64,000 nt of DNA from Streptomyces sp. SLBN-118 (GTDB lineage: Bacteria > Actinomycetota > Actinomycetes > Streptomycetales > Streptomycetaceae): contig NZ_VFNP01000002.1 in the NCBI RefSeq assembly GCF_006715635.1, positions 3,162,001 to 3,226,000 of the forward strand, given 5' to 3'. This document shows positions 45,820 through 54,343 of this stretch, piece after piece; the stretch's first letter is position 1; every line of letters starts with the position of its first letter. Made by a program: the position numbers and the translations under genes. The notes beneath the pieces were generated by a model that did no database searches, was not told the DNA's origin, and was given only the letters and a program-made list of their open reading frames with translations.

Positions 45820-47540
45820 TGACCAGTACCGCGCCACGGACCCTTCAGGGCAAGGACGCCGATCAGCAGCCCTCAGGCTGGCAGCAACGGCTGCGCAGAT
45901 TCGGCTACACGCCCAGGCCGGTGATCGGGCTGCACGAGCGCCTGGTGCCGCCGTACACCCGCCCCTCCGAGCGCGTGTGGCAGGTGTTCGGCATCCCGCC
46001 GGCGTTCGCGGACAGGCTGCTGCGCTGGGCGGCCTGGGGCGGACCGCTGCTGGTGGCGATCGTCGCGGGCGTGCTGCGGCTGTGGAACCTCGGCAAGCCG
46101 GATGCGGTGATATTCGACGAGACGTACTACGCCAAGGACGCCTGGGCCCTGATCAACCAGGGGTACGAGGGCAGCTGGCCGAAGGACATCGACAAACAGA
46201 TCCTGGCCGACCCGTCCAGCGTCCCGGTCCCCACCGCCCCCGGGTATGTGGTGCATCCGCCGGTCGGCAAATGGGTCATCGGCCTCGGCGAGCACTTCTT
46301 CGGGTTCAACCCGTTCGGCTGGCGGTTCATGGTCTTCCTGCTCGGCACGCTGTCGGTGCTGATGCTCTGCCGCATCGGCAGGAGGCTGTTCCGCTCGACG
46401 CTCCTGGGCTGCGTGGCCGGAACGCTGCTCGCCTTCGACGGCCTGCACTTCGTGATGAGCCGCACGGCGCTGCTCGACCAGGTGCTGATGTTCTTCGTGC
46501 TCGCGGCCTTCGGGTGTCTGGTCATCGACCGCGACTGGGCCCGCAGGAGACTCGCGGCGGCGCTGCCGACGGACGAGGAGGGGATCCTGCGGCCGGACGC
46601 CACGATCGCGGAGACCCTGCGCCTCGGCTGGCGCCCCTGGCGCCTGGCGGCGGGCCTGATGCTGGGACTTGCCGCGGGCACCAAGTGGAACGGCCTGTAT
46701 GTGATGGTCGCGTTCTGCCTGATGACGGTCCTGTGGGACGTCGGCGCCCGCCGGACGGCGGGCGCGGTGCAGCCGTACCGGGCGGTGCTCAGGAAGGACG
46801 TCGTACCGGCGTTCGTCTCGACGGTGCCGGTCGCGATCGTGACGTACATCGCGACCTGGACCGGCTGGATCGTCACCGACAAGGGCTACTTCAGGGACTG
46901 GGCCCAGAAGGACGGCAGGGGCGGCAACTGGACATGGCTGCCGGACTGGCTGCGCAGCCTGTGGCACTACGAGAACGAGGTCTACGAGTTCCACGTCAAC
47001 CTGACCTCCGGCCACACCTACCAGTCCAACCCGTGGAGCTGGATCGTCCTGGGCCGCCCGGTCTCGTACTACTACGAGGACCCGAAGGCGGGCACGCAGG
47101 GCTGCCCGGCGGACGCGGCGGACAAGTGCGCGGCGGAGGTCCTGGCGCTGGGCACACCGCTGTTGTGGTGGGCGGCCTGTTTCGCGGTCTGCTACATCCT
47201 GTGGCGCTGGTTCTTCCGCCGCGACTGGCGCGCGGGCGCCATCGCCTGCGGGATCGCGGCGGGCTGGGTGCCGTGGTTCTTCTACCAGGAGCGCACGATC
47301 TTCCTGTTCTACGCGGTCGTGTTCGTGCCGTTCCTGTGCCTGGCGGTGGCGATGATGATCGGCGCGATGCTGGGCCCACCGGGATCGGACGAACGCAGAC
47401 GGGCGATCGGGGCGATCGGCGCGGGTGTGCTGGTGCTGCTGATCATCTGGAACTTCATCTACTTCTACCCGCTGTACACGGGGACGCCGATCCCGGTGGA
47501 GGACTGGCGGAACCGGATGTGGCTGGACAGCTGGGTCTAG
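45819..47540 (+). CDS. pmt: Protein O-mannosyltransferase (dolichyl-P-Man dependent)
   Basis: 573 residues, GT39 family with about 11 membrane helices. It moves mannose from polyprenyl-phosphomannose to secreted proteins at the outer membrane face. The first loop has the D-E motif VIFDETYYAKDAW near 95-107 (catalytic acidic pair) and HPPVGKW; later AGTKWNGLYVM and the C-terminal WIVLGRPVSYYY. S. coelicolor Pmt is needed for phage phiC31 infection and affects antibiotic sensitivity. Divergent from rsmI. Confidence 0.95.
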   Translation: MTSTAPRTLQGKDADQQPSGWQQRLRRFGYTPRPVIGLHERLVPPYTRPSERVWQVFGIPPAFADRLLRWAAWGGPLLVAIVAGVLRLWNLGKPDAVIFDETYYAKDAWALINQGYEGSWPKDIDKQILADPSSVPVPTAPGYVVHPPVGKWVIGLGEHFFGFNPFGWRFMVFLLGTLSVLMLCRIGRRLFRSTLLGCVAGTLLAFDGLHFVMSRTALLDQVLMFFVLAAFGCLVIDRDWARRRLAAALPTDEEGILRPDATIAETLRLGWRPWRLAAGLMLGLAAGTKWNGLYVMVAFCLMTVLWDVGARRTAGAVQPYRAVLRKDVVPAFVSTVPVAIVTYIATWTGWIVTDKGYFRDWAQKDGRGGNWTWLPDWLRSLWHYENEVYEFHVNLTSGHTYQSNPWSWIVLGRPVSYYYEDPKAGTQGCPADAADKCAAEVLALGTPLLWWAACFAVCYILWRWFFRRDWRAGAIACGIAAGWVPWFFYQERTIFLFYAVVFVPFLCLAVAMMIGAMLGPPGSDERRRAIGAIGAGVLVLLIIWNFIYFYPLYTGTPIPVEDWRNRMWLDSWV

Positions 47541-47846
47541 CAGGGACGACGGCCGCCCCCTCCTGCCAGGTCGAGGCCTTCGGGCTTCTTCGTCACGCGT
47601 TCGGTGGTCAGCGCCCGGCCGGCACTCGCGACCACCGGATCCGGATCGGCTGACCGGGCAAGGCGCAGCTCCGGTTCGCGCCGAGCCTGAGGGCGCGGAG
47701 CGCTGGGTGCGGGCGCCCCGCACCCCCCGAAGGTGCGGGGCCGCGGTGTTGCCGCCCGCGCCCGAGCGTCGCGGTCCGATAACGGCCGGCGCTGCTGTCA
47801 CTCCTGTCCCGTAGAGTGCTTGGACTCCTGGGGAGGGGACTGCAGC
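47541..47846. other. Intergenic region between pmt and the PBP gene
   Basis: 306 bases with no supported gene. It contains a hairpin terminator (47715-47741) and the PBP promoter, where TAGAGT at 47812-47817 is a plausible -10 element. The GGGGAGGGG ribosome-binding site of the PBP gene is at 47830-47838. Confidence 0.5.
47715..47741 (+). terminator. Hairpin terminator after pmt
   Basis: A perfect 10-bp stem GCCCCGCACC / GGTGCGGGGC with a 7-base loop. Confidence 0.65.
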
Positions 47847-49493
47847 ATGCGCAGTGGAGCGAAAGTCGCCGTCGTCGGCGGCGTATTCCTGGTCGTCGCC
47901 GGTGGCGTGGGCTACGGGGGCTACAACCTGTTCAACGGGCTGACCGACCACGGCGGTGGCGGGAACGACACCAAGTCCGCCTCCGCGCCCAAGAAGAGCG
48001 GGCCGCTCAGTGCCGAGGAGATCGACAAGACCGCCAAGGACTTCCTCGCGGCCTGGGCGGGCGGGAATGCTCCGGAGGCCGCGCAGCTCACCAACAACGC
48101 CGCCGAGGCGGGGCCGTCGCTTGCCGGGTATCGCGATCAGGCACATGTGTCCGCGGCCGTGATCACACCGGGTGCGGCGGTCGGCGCGAAGGTGCCGTTC
48201 ACCGTCAAGGCGACGGTGACGTACGACGGGCAGAGCAAGCCCTGGTCGTACGCCTCCGAGCTTACCGTCGTGCGCGGGCTGACCACCGGGCGGGCGCTGG
48301 TCGACTGGGTGCCCGCCGTCGTGCATCCCAAGCTGACAAAGGGCACCACGCTCAAGACGGACCAGGCCGCGGCCCCGCCGATCAAGGCCCTGGACCGCAA
48401 GGGGCGGGAGCTGACGAAGGAGAAGTACCCCTCGCTCGGGCCCGTCCTTGACTCGCTCCGCAAGAAGTACGGCGAGACCGCGGGCGGGACGGCCGGTGTC
48501 GAGCTGGTCATCTCGTCCGGCGATCCGGCCACGCCCGACCAGACCCTGCTGACCCTGACCAAGGGCAAGGAGGGCAGGCTGCCCACCACGCTGGACGCGG
48601 ATGTGCAGGCCGCCGCGGAGAAGGCCGTGAAGCAGTACGGGCATGCGTCGGTCGTCGCCGTCAAGCCCAGTACGGGCGAGATCCGGGCCGTCGCCAACAG
48701 CCCCGCCGACGGCTACAACACGGCGATGATGGGCGCCCAGGCACCCGGCTCCACGCTGAAGATCGTGAGCTCGACGATGATGATGGACAACGGCGTCGTC
48801 GACGGGCCGAGTACGAAGGTGCAGTGTCCGCCGACCGTCACGTGGGAAGGCGTCACCTTCCACAATCTCGACGACTTCAAGATTCCCGGCGGCACGTTCA
48901 AGGACAGCTTCAGCCGGTCCTGCAACACCGCCTTCATCAAGGCGGTCAAGCCGCTGAACAAGCGCGGCATCGCCGGCCGCGCACTGGGCGAGACCGCACG
49001 CAAGTACTTCGGGATCGGCCTCGACTGGCAGACGGGCGTCGTCTCCGTCGACGGCAGCGTGCCGGAGTCCTCGGGCGCGGAGACCGCCGCCTCGTACATC
49101 GGGCAGGGCAAGGTCGCCATGAACGCGCTCAACATGGCCTCCATCACCGCCACCGCCAAGAACGGCGCCTTCCACCAGCCGGTGATCGTCCCGCAGTCCC
49201 TCGACAACCGCGAACTGGCAACGGCGCAGCCGCTTCCGGACTCCATCGCGCGGGCGCTGCGCGAGATGATGCGCGCCACCGCGCAGTACGGCACGGGCGC
49301 GGCCGCCCTGTCCGGCGTCGGCGGCGACAAGGGCGCGAAGACCGGCTCGGCGGAGGTGGACGGCCAGGGCAAGTCCAACAGCTGGTTCACCGGGTACGCC
49401 GACGATCTGGCGGCCGCGGCGGTCGTGCAGTCGGGCGGGCACGGCGGCGACGCGGCAGGGCCGGTGGTCGCGCAGGTGTTGCGCGCCCGCTGA
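47847..49493 (+). CDS. Penicillin-binding protein with NTF2-like N-terminal domain
   Basis: 548 residues from the ATG at 47847. A membrane anchor at about 7-25 is followed by a MecA_N/NTF2-like domain (55-160), a linker and a transpeptidase domain with S302-x-x-K305 (GSTLKI), S358-x-N360 (SCN) and K498-T-G (KTGSAEV). It should crosslink peptidoglycan outside the membrane. The layout is that of class B PBPs with PBP2a-like N-domains; whether it tolerates beta-lactams cannot be read. Followed by a leaderless micro-gene and an EamA transporter. Confidence 0.95.
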   Translation: MRSGAKVAVVGGVFLVVAGGVGYGGYNLFNGLTDHGGGGNDTKSASAPKKSGPLSAEEIDKTAKDFLAAWAGGNAPEAAQLTNNAAEAGPSLAGYRDQAHVSAAVITPGAAVGAKVPFTVKATVTYDGQSKPWSYASELTVVRGLTTGRALVDWVPAVVHPKLTKGTTLKTDQAAAPPIKALDRKGRELTKEKYPSLGPVLDSLRKKYGETAGGTAGVELVISSGDPATPDQTLLTLTKGKEGRLPTTLDADVQAAAEKAVKQYGHASVVAVKPSTGEIRAVANSPADGYNTAMMGAQAPGSTLKIVSSTMMMDNGVVDGPSTKVQCPPTVTWEGVTFHNLDDFKIPGGTFKDSFSRSCNTAFIKAVKPLNKRGIAGRALGETARKYFGIGLDWQTGVVSVDGSVPESSGAETAASYIGQGKVAMNALNMASITATAKNGAFHQPVIVPQSLDNRELATAQPLPDSIARALREMMRATAQYGTGAAALSGVGGDKGAKTGSAEVDGQGKSNSWFTGYADDLAAAAVVQSGGHGGDAAGPVVAQVLRAR

Positions 49494-49550
49494 GCAGATC
49501 GGTCGAAAGCCGCTCGCATGGCCCGTACAACTACCGCTAGCGTGCGGGCC

Positions 49551-49676
49551 ATGAGAACTCACGACACCGACGCCTCTCTCTGTTACGCGGAGGTGCTTCG
49601 CGAGCTGCGGATCGCCGGGACACTGATCGCGCACGCGGGCGGCACGCAGGTGGATGTACGCGAGCGCACGGCGTGA
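49551..49676 (+). CDS. 41-residue peptide coupled to the EamA transporter
   Basis: MRTHDTDASLCYAEVLRELR with a helical middle (RELRIAGTLIAHAGG). The TAGCGT -10-like hexamer at 49538-49543 lies seven bases before the ATG and no ribosome-binding site is present, suggesting a leaderless message. The stop overlaps the GTG of the transporter gene (GTGA). It may be a real peptide or a translational entry device for the transporter. Confidence 0.5.
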   Translation: MRTHDTDASLCYAEVLRELRIAGTLIAHAGGTQVDVRERTA

Positions 49677-50524
49677 CTCTTCTCGTCGCCCTCGCGGTCC
49701 TCGTGGCCGCCGTCACGCACGCCAGTTGGAACGCCATCGCGCACACCATCAAGGACCAGATGGTCGCGTTCACACTGATCGCCGGCGGCGGCACCGTGAT
49801 CGGGGCCGTGCTCGCCTGCTTCACGCCGCTGCCCGCCGCGGCCGCCTGGCCCTGCCTCATCGCCTCCGCGTTGCTCCACATCGGCTATCAGGCGCTGCTG
49901 ATGCGCTCGTTCAGCCTGGGCGACTTCGGCCAGATGTATCCGATCGCACGCGGTACTGCGCCGCTGGTCGTGACCGTGCTCGCGGTGCTGTTCGTCGGCG
50001 AGAGCCTCAGCGCCTGGCAGCTGGCCGGTGTCGTCATCGCATCGGCCGGCCTGGTGGGCGTGGCCCTGTGGGGCATGAAGGGCTCGGGCGCCCGTCCGCA
50101 CTGGCCCGCGCTGCTGGCCGCGCTGGCGACCGGTCTGTCCATCGCCGCGTACACGGTCGTGGACGGTGTCGGCGTACGCGCCTCGGGGACGCCGCTCGGC
50201 TATATCGCCTGGCTGATGATCCTGGAGGGGACGGCGATCCCGGCGTACACGTTCTATGTCCACCGGGGCGCGCTGTCGGCCCGGTTGCGCCCGTACGCGG
50301 CCCGCGGGCTGCTCGGCGCGGCGCTCTCGGTCGCGGCGTACGGGCTGGTTCTGTGGGCGCAGACCCGCGCGCCGCTGGCGCCGGTGGCGGCGCTGCGCGA
50401 GTCGTCGATCATCGTGGGAGCGGCGATCGGAGCGCTGTTCTTCAAGGAACGCTTCGGCGGCCCGAGAATCGCGGCGGCCGGCCTGATGGTGGTGGGGATC
50501 GGACTGATGCTGCGGGCGAGCTGA
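49673..50524 (+). CDS. EamA/DMT family transporter
   Basis: 283 residues with ten hydrophobic helices in two related halves, as in drug/metabolite transporters. The first EamA half spans about 1-135 (ARGTAPLVVTVLAVLFVGE), the second about 145-283, including SSIIVGAAIGALFFKERFGG. It likely exports metabolites or amino acids; no substrate clue. Its GTG overlaps the upstream micro-gene's stop. Confidence 0.92.
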   Translation: MTLLVALAVLVAAVTHASWNAIAHTIKDQMVAFTLIAGGGTVIGAVLACFTPLPAAAAWPCLIASALLHIGYQALLMRSFSLGDFGQMYPIARGTAPLVVTVLAVLFVGESLSAWQLAGVVIASAGLVGVALWGMKGSGARPHWPALLAALATGLSIAAYTVVDGVGVRASGTPLGYIAWLMILEGTAIPAYTFYVHRGALSARLRPYAARGLLGAALSVAAYGLVLWAQTRAPLAPVAALRESSIIVGAAIGALFFKERFGGPRIAAAGLMVVGIGLMLRAS

Positions 50525-50567
50525 CGCTCGTCGAACCACGCGGGGCGTTCCAGGCGTCCCTTCCGGC

Positions 50568-51344
50568 ATGGGGATGATCTCGCACCGGGCACATCAGCTG
50601 CTCCGCTTCGGCTGGCTGCAGGCCCGCTGCTGCGTGTTCGCGTTCGCGCTCGTCGGCGGCATAGCGGTCTCGCGCCTGCTGCCCGACGACCTGCCGATTG
50701 CCCGCTACGACCTGGTGCTGGTGTACGGGGTCCTGCTCGCGGCTCTCGCCAGGAAGGTGGGGTGGGACAGCGCCCGCGACACCGCTGTGATCGCCGGGTG
50801 CCATCTGATCGGGCTGATCTTCGAGCTGGTCAAGGTACGGATGGGCTCCTGGAGCTACCCGGAACAGGCACTGACGAAGGTCGCGGGCGTGCCGCTGTAC
50901 GGCGGATTTCTGTATGCGGCCGTGGGCAGCTACGTCTGCCGGGCCTGGCACCTGTTCGACCTGCGCCTGGACGGCTACCGGCCCCGGATGATGGCGGCGA
51001 TCGCCGGTGCGGTCTATGTGAACTTCTTCAGCCACCACTGGCTGCCCGACCTCCGCTGGGCGCTGGCCGCTCTGCTCGTGTGCGCCACCGCCGGGACCTG
51101 GGTGCGGTACCGGGTGGGAGCGCGGCACCACCGCATGCCGCTCGCCCTGTCGTTCGTGCTCATCGGGTTCTTCCTCTGGATCGCGGAGAACATCGCGACG
51201 TACGCGGGCGCATGGAGCTATCCGGACCAGCTCGGCGGCTGGCAGCCGGTGTCCGTGGCGAAGTTCGGGGCATGGGCGCTGCTGATCACCGTGACCTTCG
51301 TCCTGGCGGCCGGGCAGCGCCGCCGGACACCCCAACTGTCCTAG
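50568..51344 (+). CDS. DUF817 family membrane protein
   Basis: 258 residues with about eight membrane helices. Recognised as DUF817 (YoaT-like) from the conserved PLYGGFLYAAVGSY block, the NFFSHHW motif and WIAENIATYAGAWSYPDQ near 200-217. Function unknown; it lies 43 bases after the EamA gene on the same strand. A second ATG six bases on could also be the start. Confidence 0.9.
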   Translation: MGMISHRAHQLLRFGWLQARCCVFAFALVGGIAVSRLLPDDLPIARYDLVLVYGVLLAALARKVGWDSARDTAVIAGCHLIGLIFELVKVRMGSWSYPEQALTKVAGVPLYGGFLYAAVGSYVCRAWHLFDLRLDGYRPRMMAAIAGAVYVNFFSHHWLPDLRWALAALLVCATAGTWVRYRVGARHHRMPLALSFVLIGFFLWIAENIATYAGAWSYPDQLGGWQPVSVAKFGAWALLITVTFVLAAGQRRRTPQLS

Positions 51345-51353
51345 GGCGTGGGT

Positions 51354-51558
51354 TCACTCGCCCTCGACGACCTGCATGAACGCCGAGTTCACCGCCAGCA
51401 GTCCCCCGTCCACCCGCAGCGTCGTCCGCGTCCACGTCGGTGACCAGAACGCGGGCGCCTTCGGCCGCGAGCCGTCGCGCGGTCGCCTCGCCGATGCCGC
51501 GCCCCGCGCCCGTGATCAGTACGCCGTACCCCTCGAAACGGCTCGTCGCGCCGCTCAT
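51354..51558 (-). pseudogene. SDR oxidoreductase with large internal deletion
   Basis: The ATG (51558) overlaps the stop of the serine hydrolase gene (ATGA). The first 47 codons are a normal SDR start: GYGVLITGAGRGIGEATARR (NAD motif TGxxxGIG), then ARVLVTDVDADDA. The sequence then jumps, out of frame, to a normal SDR C-terminus (LRVDGGLLAVNSAFMQVVEG followed by E and a stop). About 200 codons of the core, including the Tyr-x-x-x-Lys site, are missing. The total of 205 bases confirms the frame break. Confidence 0.85.
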
Positions 51559-52748
51559 AGCGCCGAACGTACCGCCCTGATCAGTGCCTGGGCGCGGGGA
51601 TCGGCCGTAACCCCCTTGCGCAGCCCGTTGGTTACATAACCGAGCGCGACGCCCGACTCGGGGTCGGCGAAGCCGAGCGAGCCGCCGCGGCCGGGGTGGC
51701 CGAAGGAGCCGGGGCCGAGCAGGGGGCAGGCGGGGCCGTGGAGCATGAAGCCGAGGCCGAGGCGGGTGGGGACGATCAGGACGCGGTCGGGGCCGACGGA
51801 TTCCTCGGTGCGGGCGAGGGTGAGGGTGGCCGGGGCGAAGAGGCGGGGGACGCCGCCTTCGACCTCGCCGATCGTGGCGGCGTAGAAGCGGGCGAGGGCG
51901 CGGGCGGTGGATATGCCGTTGGAGGCGGGAAGTTCGGCGGCGCGGTAGGCGGGGTCGTTCTCGTCGGGCAGCGGGTCGATCGCCCCGAAGGCGCGCCGGG
52001 TGAGGGATTCGGGGTTGCGGTAGGCCTCGGCGACGGCGGGCTTGGGGCGCAGGGTGAGCCCGCCGCCGGCCGCCGTGGCGGGCTCGGCGACCGGGCCGAT
52101 CCGGCCGACCCGGTGCGCCTCGTCCTGCGGCAGGCCGATCCAGAAGTCCAGGCCGAGCGGGCGGGCGATCTCCTCGGCGACCCAGCGGCCGATGGTGCGG
52201 CCGGTGACGCGGCGGACCAGTTCGCCGAGCAGCCAGCTGTAGCTCTGGGCGTGGTAGCCGTGGTCGGTGCCCGGCTCCCAGGCGGGGCGCTGCGCGGCGA
52301 TCGCGGCCGGTCCGCTCACCGCGTCGGCCGCCCGGGCCGGGATGAGCGGGCGGTCGAGGGCGGGCAGCCCGGCGCGGTGCGAGAGCAACTGGCGTACGAG
52401 GACGCGTTCCTTGCCCGCCGCCTTGAACTCGGGCCAGTACGTGCCGACCGGGGCATCCAGGTCGATCTGCCCGCGCTGGTGGAGCAGGAGGACGACGGCC
52501 GCGGCGACGCCCTTGGTCACGGAGCGGACGATCTGGGCGGTGTCCAGGGCCCAGGGGTCCTCGCCGTCCACGTCGCGGGACCCGGCCCACAGGTCGACGA
52601 CCTTGCGCCCGTCCCGGTAGACGGCGACGGCCGCACCGCGCTCGCCCCGCTGTTCGAAGTTGCGCACGAAGGCGTCCATGACCGGCTCGAAGCCTTCCGC
52701 CACCGTGCCCCGGACGTCCACCGCGCCTGTTCTGCCGCTCCCGCTCAT
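51555..52748 (-). CDS. Serine hydrolase, class C beta-lactamase / esterase family
   Basis: 397 residues from the ATG at 52748. The S76-V-T-K79 motif (IVRSVTKG), a Tyr motif region (DHGYHAQSYSWLLGE) and GHPGRGGSLGF near 355 match the EstB/LpqK-like beta-lactamase fold. There is no signal peptide, so a cytoplasmic esterase or peptidase is more likely than antibiotic resistance. It was the upstream partner of an SDR gene now deleted. Confidence 0.92.
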   Translation of the reverse strand: MSGSGRTGAVDVRGTVAEGFEPVMDAFVRNFEQRGERGAAVAVYRDGRKVVDLWAGSRDVDGEDPWALDTAQIVRSVTKGVAAAVVLLLHQRGQIDLDAPVGTYWPEFKAAGKERVLVRQLLSHRAGLPALDRPLIPARAADAVSGPAAIAAQRPAWEPGTDHGYHAQSYSWLLGELVRRVTGRTIGRWVAEEIARPLGLDFWIGLPQDEAHRVGRIGPVAEPATAAGGGLTLRPKPAVAEAYRNPESLTRRAFGAIDPLPDENDPAYRAAELPASNGISTARALARFYAATIGEVEGGVPRLFAPATLTLARTEESVGPDRVLIVPTRLGLGFMLHGPACPLLGPGSFGHPGRGGSLGFADPESGVALGYVTNGLRKGVTADPRAQALIRAVRSAL

Positions 52749-52795
52749 GCCCCCATGGTGCAACGTGGTACCGACAAGGTGACTGGCAGGTCAGC

Positions 52796-53584
52796 TCAAG
52801 ACAATCGCGAGGGCGCCGAGCCGTGACGGGGTGGCGTCACGGGGACCACGGACTGCGGGTTGAAGCCGAACGGCAGCTCCAGACGGTGCGCGCGCATCAG
52901 CTCTTCGTCGCTCAGCAGTTCCTGCGTGGGACCGTCCGCCGCGATCACGCCCTCGCTGAGGATCACCGCGCGCGGGCACAGCTCCAGCGCGTACGGGAGA
53001 TCGTGCGTGACCATCAGCACCGTGACGTCCAACGACCTCAGGATGTCGGCCAGTTCGCGCCTGGATGCCGGGTCGAGGTTGGACGAGGGCTCGTCCAGTA
53101 CGAGGATCTCGGGCTCCATCGCGAGCACCGTGGCGACTGCGACCCGGCGCCGCTGCCCGAAGGAGAGATGGTGCGGCGGCCGGTCCGCGAACTCCGCCAT
53201 GCCGACCTGGGTCAGCGCGGAGACGACCCGTGCCTCCAGCTCCGGTCCGCGGATGCCCGCCGCCGCGGGGCCGAAGGCCACGTCCTCGCGGACCGTCGGC
53301 ATGAACAGCTGGTCGTCCGGGTCCTGGAAGACGATGCCGACCCGCCGGCGGATCTCCGCGAGGTTCGCCCTGGCGACCGGGAGGCCGGCGACCGTCACCG
53401 AGCCCACGCCGCCGGTCAGGATGCCGTTGAGGTGCAGGACGAGCGTGGTCTTGCCCGCGCCGTTGGGCCCGAGCAGGGCCACCCGCTCGCCGCGGTCCAC
53501 GGTCAGGTCGACCCCGAACAGGGCCTGGTGGCCGTCGGGGTAGGCGTAGGCGAGGCCGCTGACCTCGAGAGATGCGGTGGTCAT
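52796..53584 (-). CDS. nikO: ECF transporter ATPase (CbiO/NikO type)
   Basis: 262 residues from the ATG at 53584, which overlaps the stop of the Q component (ATGA). Walker A LLGPNGAGKTTL near 37-48, Q-loop FQDPDDQLFMPTV, signature LSFGQRRRVAVA and Walker B ILVLDEPSSNLD. The DPDDQLF sequence is characteristic of group I metal ECF ATPases. It powers nickel/cobalt import with the Q and MN parts. Symbol given by the Nur-box context. Confidence 0.92.
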   Translation of the reverse strand: MTTASLEVSGLAYAYPDGHQALFGVDLTVDRGERVALLGPNGAGKTTLVLHLNGILTGGVGSVTVAGLPVARANLAEIRRRVGIVFQDPDDQLFMPTVREDVAFGPAAAGIRGPELEARVVSALTQVGMAEFADRPPHHLSFGQRRRVAVATVLAMEPEILVLDEPSSNLDPASRRELADILRSLDVTVLMVTHDLPYALELCPRAVILSEGVIAADGPTQELLSDEELMRAHRLELPFGFNPQSVVPVTPPRHGSAPSRLS

Positions 53585-54342
53585 AGGGTCCAGCCAAGCA
53601 GACAGACCGCGAGGGCGGTGAGCGGGAGTGCGGCGGCGTACGTCCACTGCGCGCGGCTCGCGGTCACCTCGTCGATGACCGGCATGGTGCCCGTGTACCC
53701 CCGGCTCACCATCGCCAGATGCACGCGCTCCCCGCGCTCGTAGGAGCGGATGAACAGGGCACCCGCGGATTTGCCGAGGACGCCCCAGTGACGGATGCCG
53801 CGCGCCTCGAAGCCGCGCGACCTGCGGGCGATCGACATCCGGCGCATCTCGTCCGTGATGACATCGCCGTAACGGATCATGAAGGACGCGATCTGGACGA
53901 GCATCGGCGGCAGTCTGAGCCGTTGCAGACCGAGCAAAAGGGCGCGCAGCTCGGTAGTCGAGGCGAGGATCACGGAGGCGGCGACGCCGAGCGTGCCCTT
54001 GGCCAGGACGTTCCAGGCGCCCCAGAGTCCGGGGACGCTCACCGACAGGCCCAGCACCTGCACCTGCTCGCCCGGGACGACGAAGGGCATCAGGACCGCG
54101 AACGCCACGAACGGGATCTCGATCAGCAGGCGTCGCAGCAGAAACCCGGCGGGGATACGGGCCAGGGCAGCGACCGCGATGAGCAGCACCGCGTACAGGG
54201 CGAAGGCCCAGACGGCCTCGCGCGGCGTCAGGACCACGACCAGGACGAAGCAGAGGACGGCGGTGAGCTTGCAGTGCGGGGGCAGGTCATGGACCGGTGA
54301 GTGGCCGTGCCGGTAGAGCTTGTGGGTGTGGCCCGCGCCCAT
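53581..54342 (-). CDS. nikQ: ECF transporter transmembrane component (CbiQ/NikQ type)
   Basis: 253 residues from the ATG at 54342, one base after the stop of the MN gene. About five membrane helices, and the coupling motifs MSIARRSRGFEARG and VHLAMVSRGYTGTMP near 170 and 215 that contact the ATPases. N-terminus HKLYRHGHSPVHDLPPHCKL is typical of CbiQ. Confidence 0.93.
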   Translation of the reverse strand: MGAGHTHKLYRHGHSPVHDLPPHCKLTAVLCFVLVVVLTPREAVWAFALYAVLLIAVAALARIPAGFLLRRLLIEIPFVAFAVLMPFVVPGEQVQVLGLSVSVPGLWGAWNVLAKGTLGVAASVILASTTELRALLLGLQRLRLPPMLVQIASFMIRYGDVITDEMRRMSIARRSRGFEARGIRHWGVLGKSAGALFIRSYERGERVHLAMVSRGYTGTMPVIDEVTASRAQWTYAAALPLTALAVCLLGWTL

Positions 54343-54343
54343 G

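Noticed and set aside
45873..49634. A 1253-codon open frame on the minus strand across pmt and the PBP gene
   Set aside because: It is the antisense shadow of two well-supported genes; its Arg/His/Gln-rich composition has no domain and is typical of high-GC shadow frames.
51555..52748. Beta-lactam resistance gene
   Set aside because: The SxxK hydrolase lacks a signal peptide and resembles esterase-type members; resistance is not supported.
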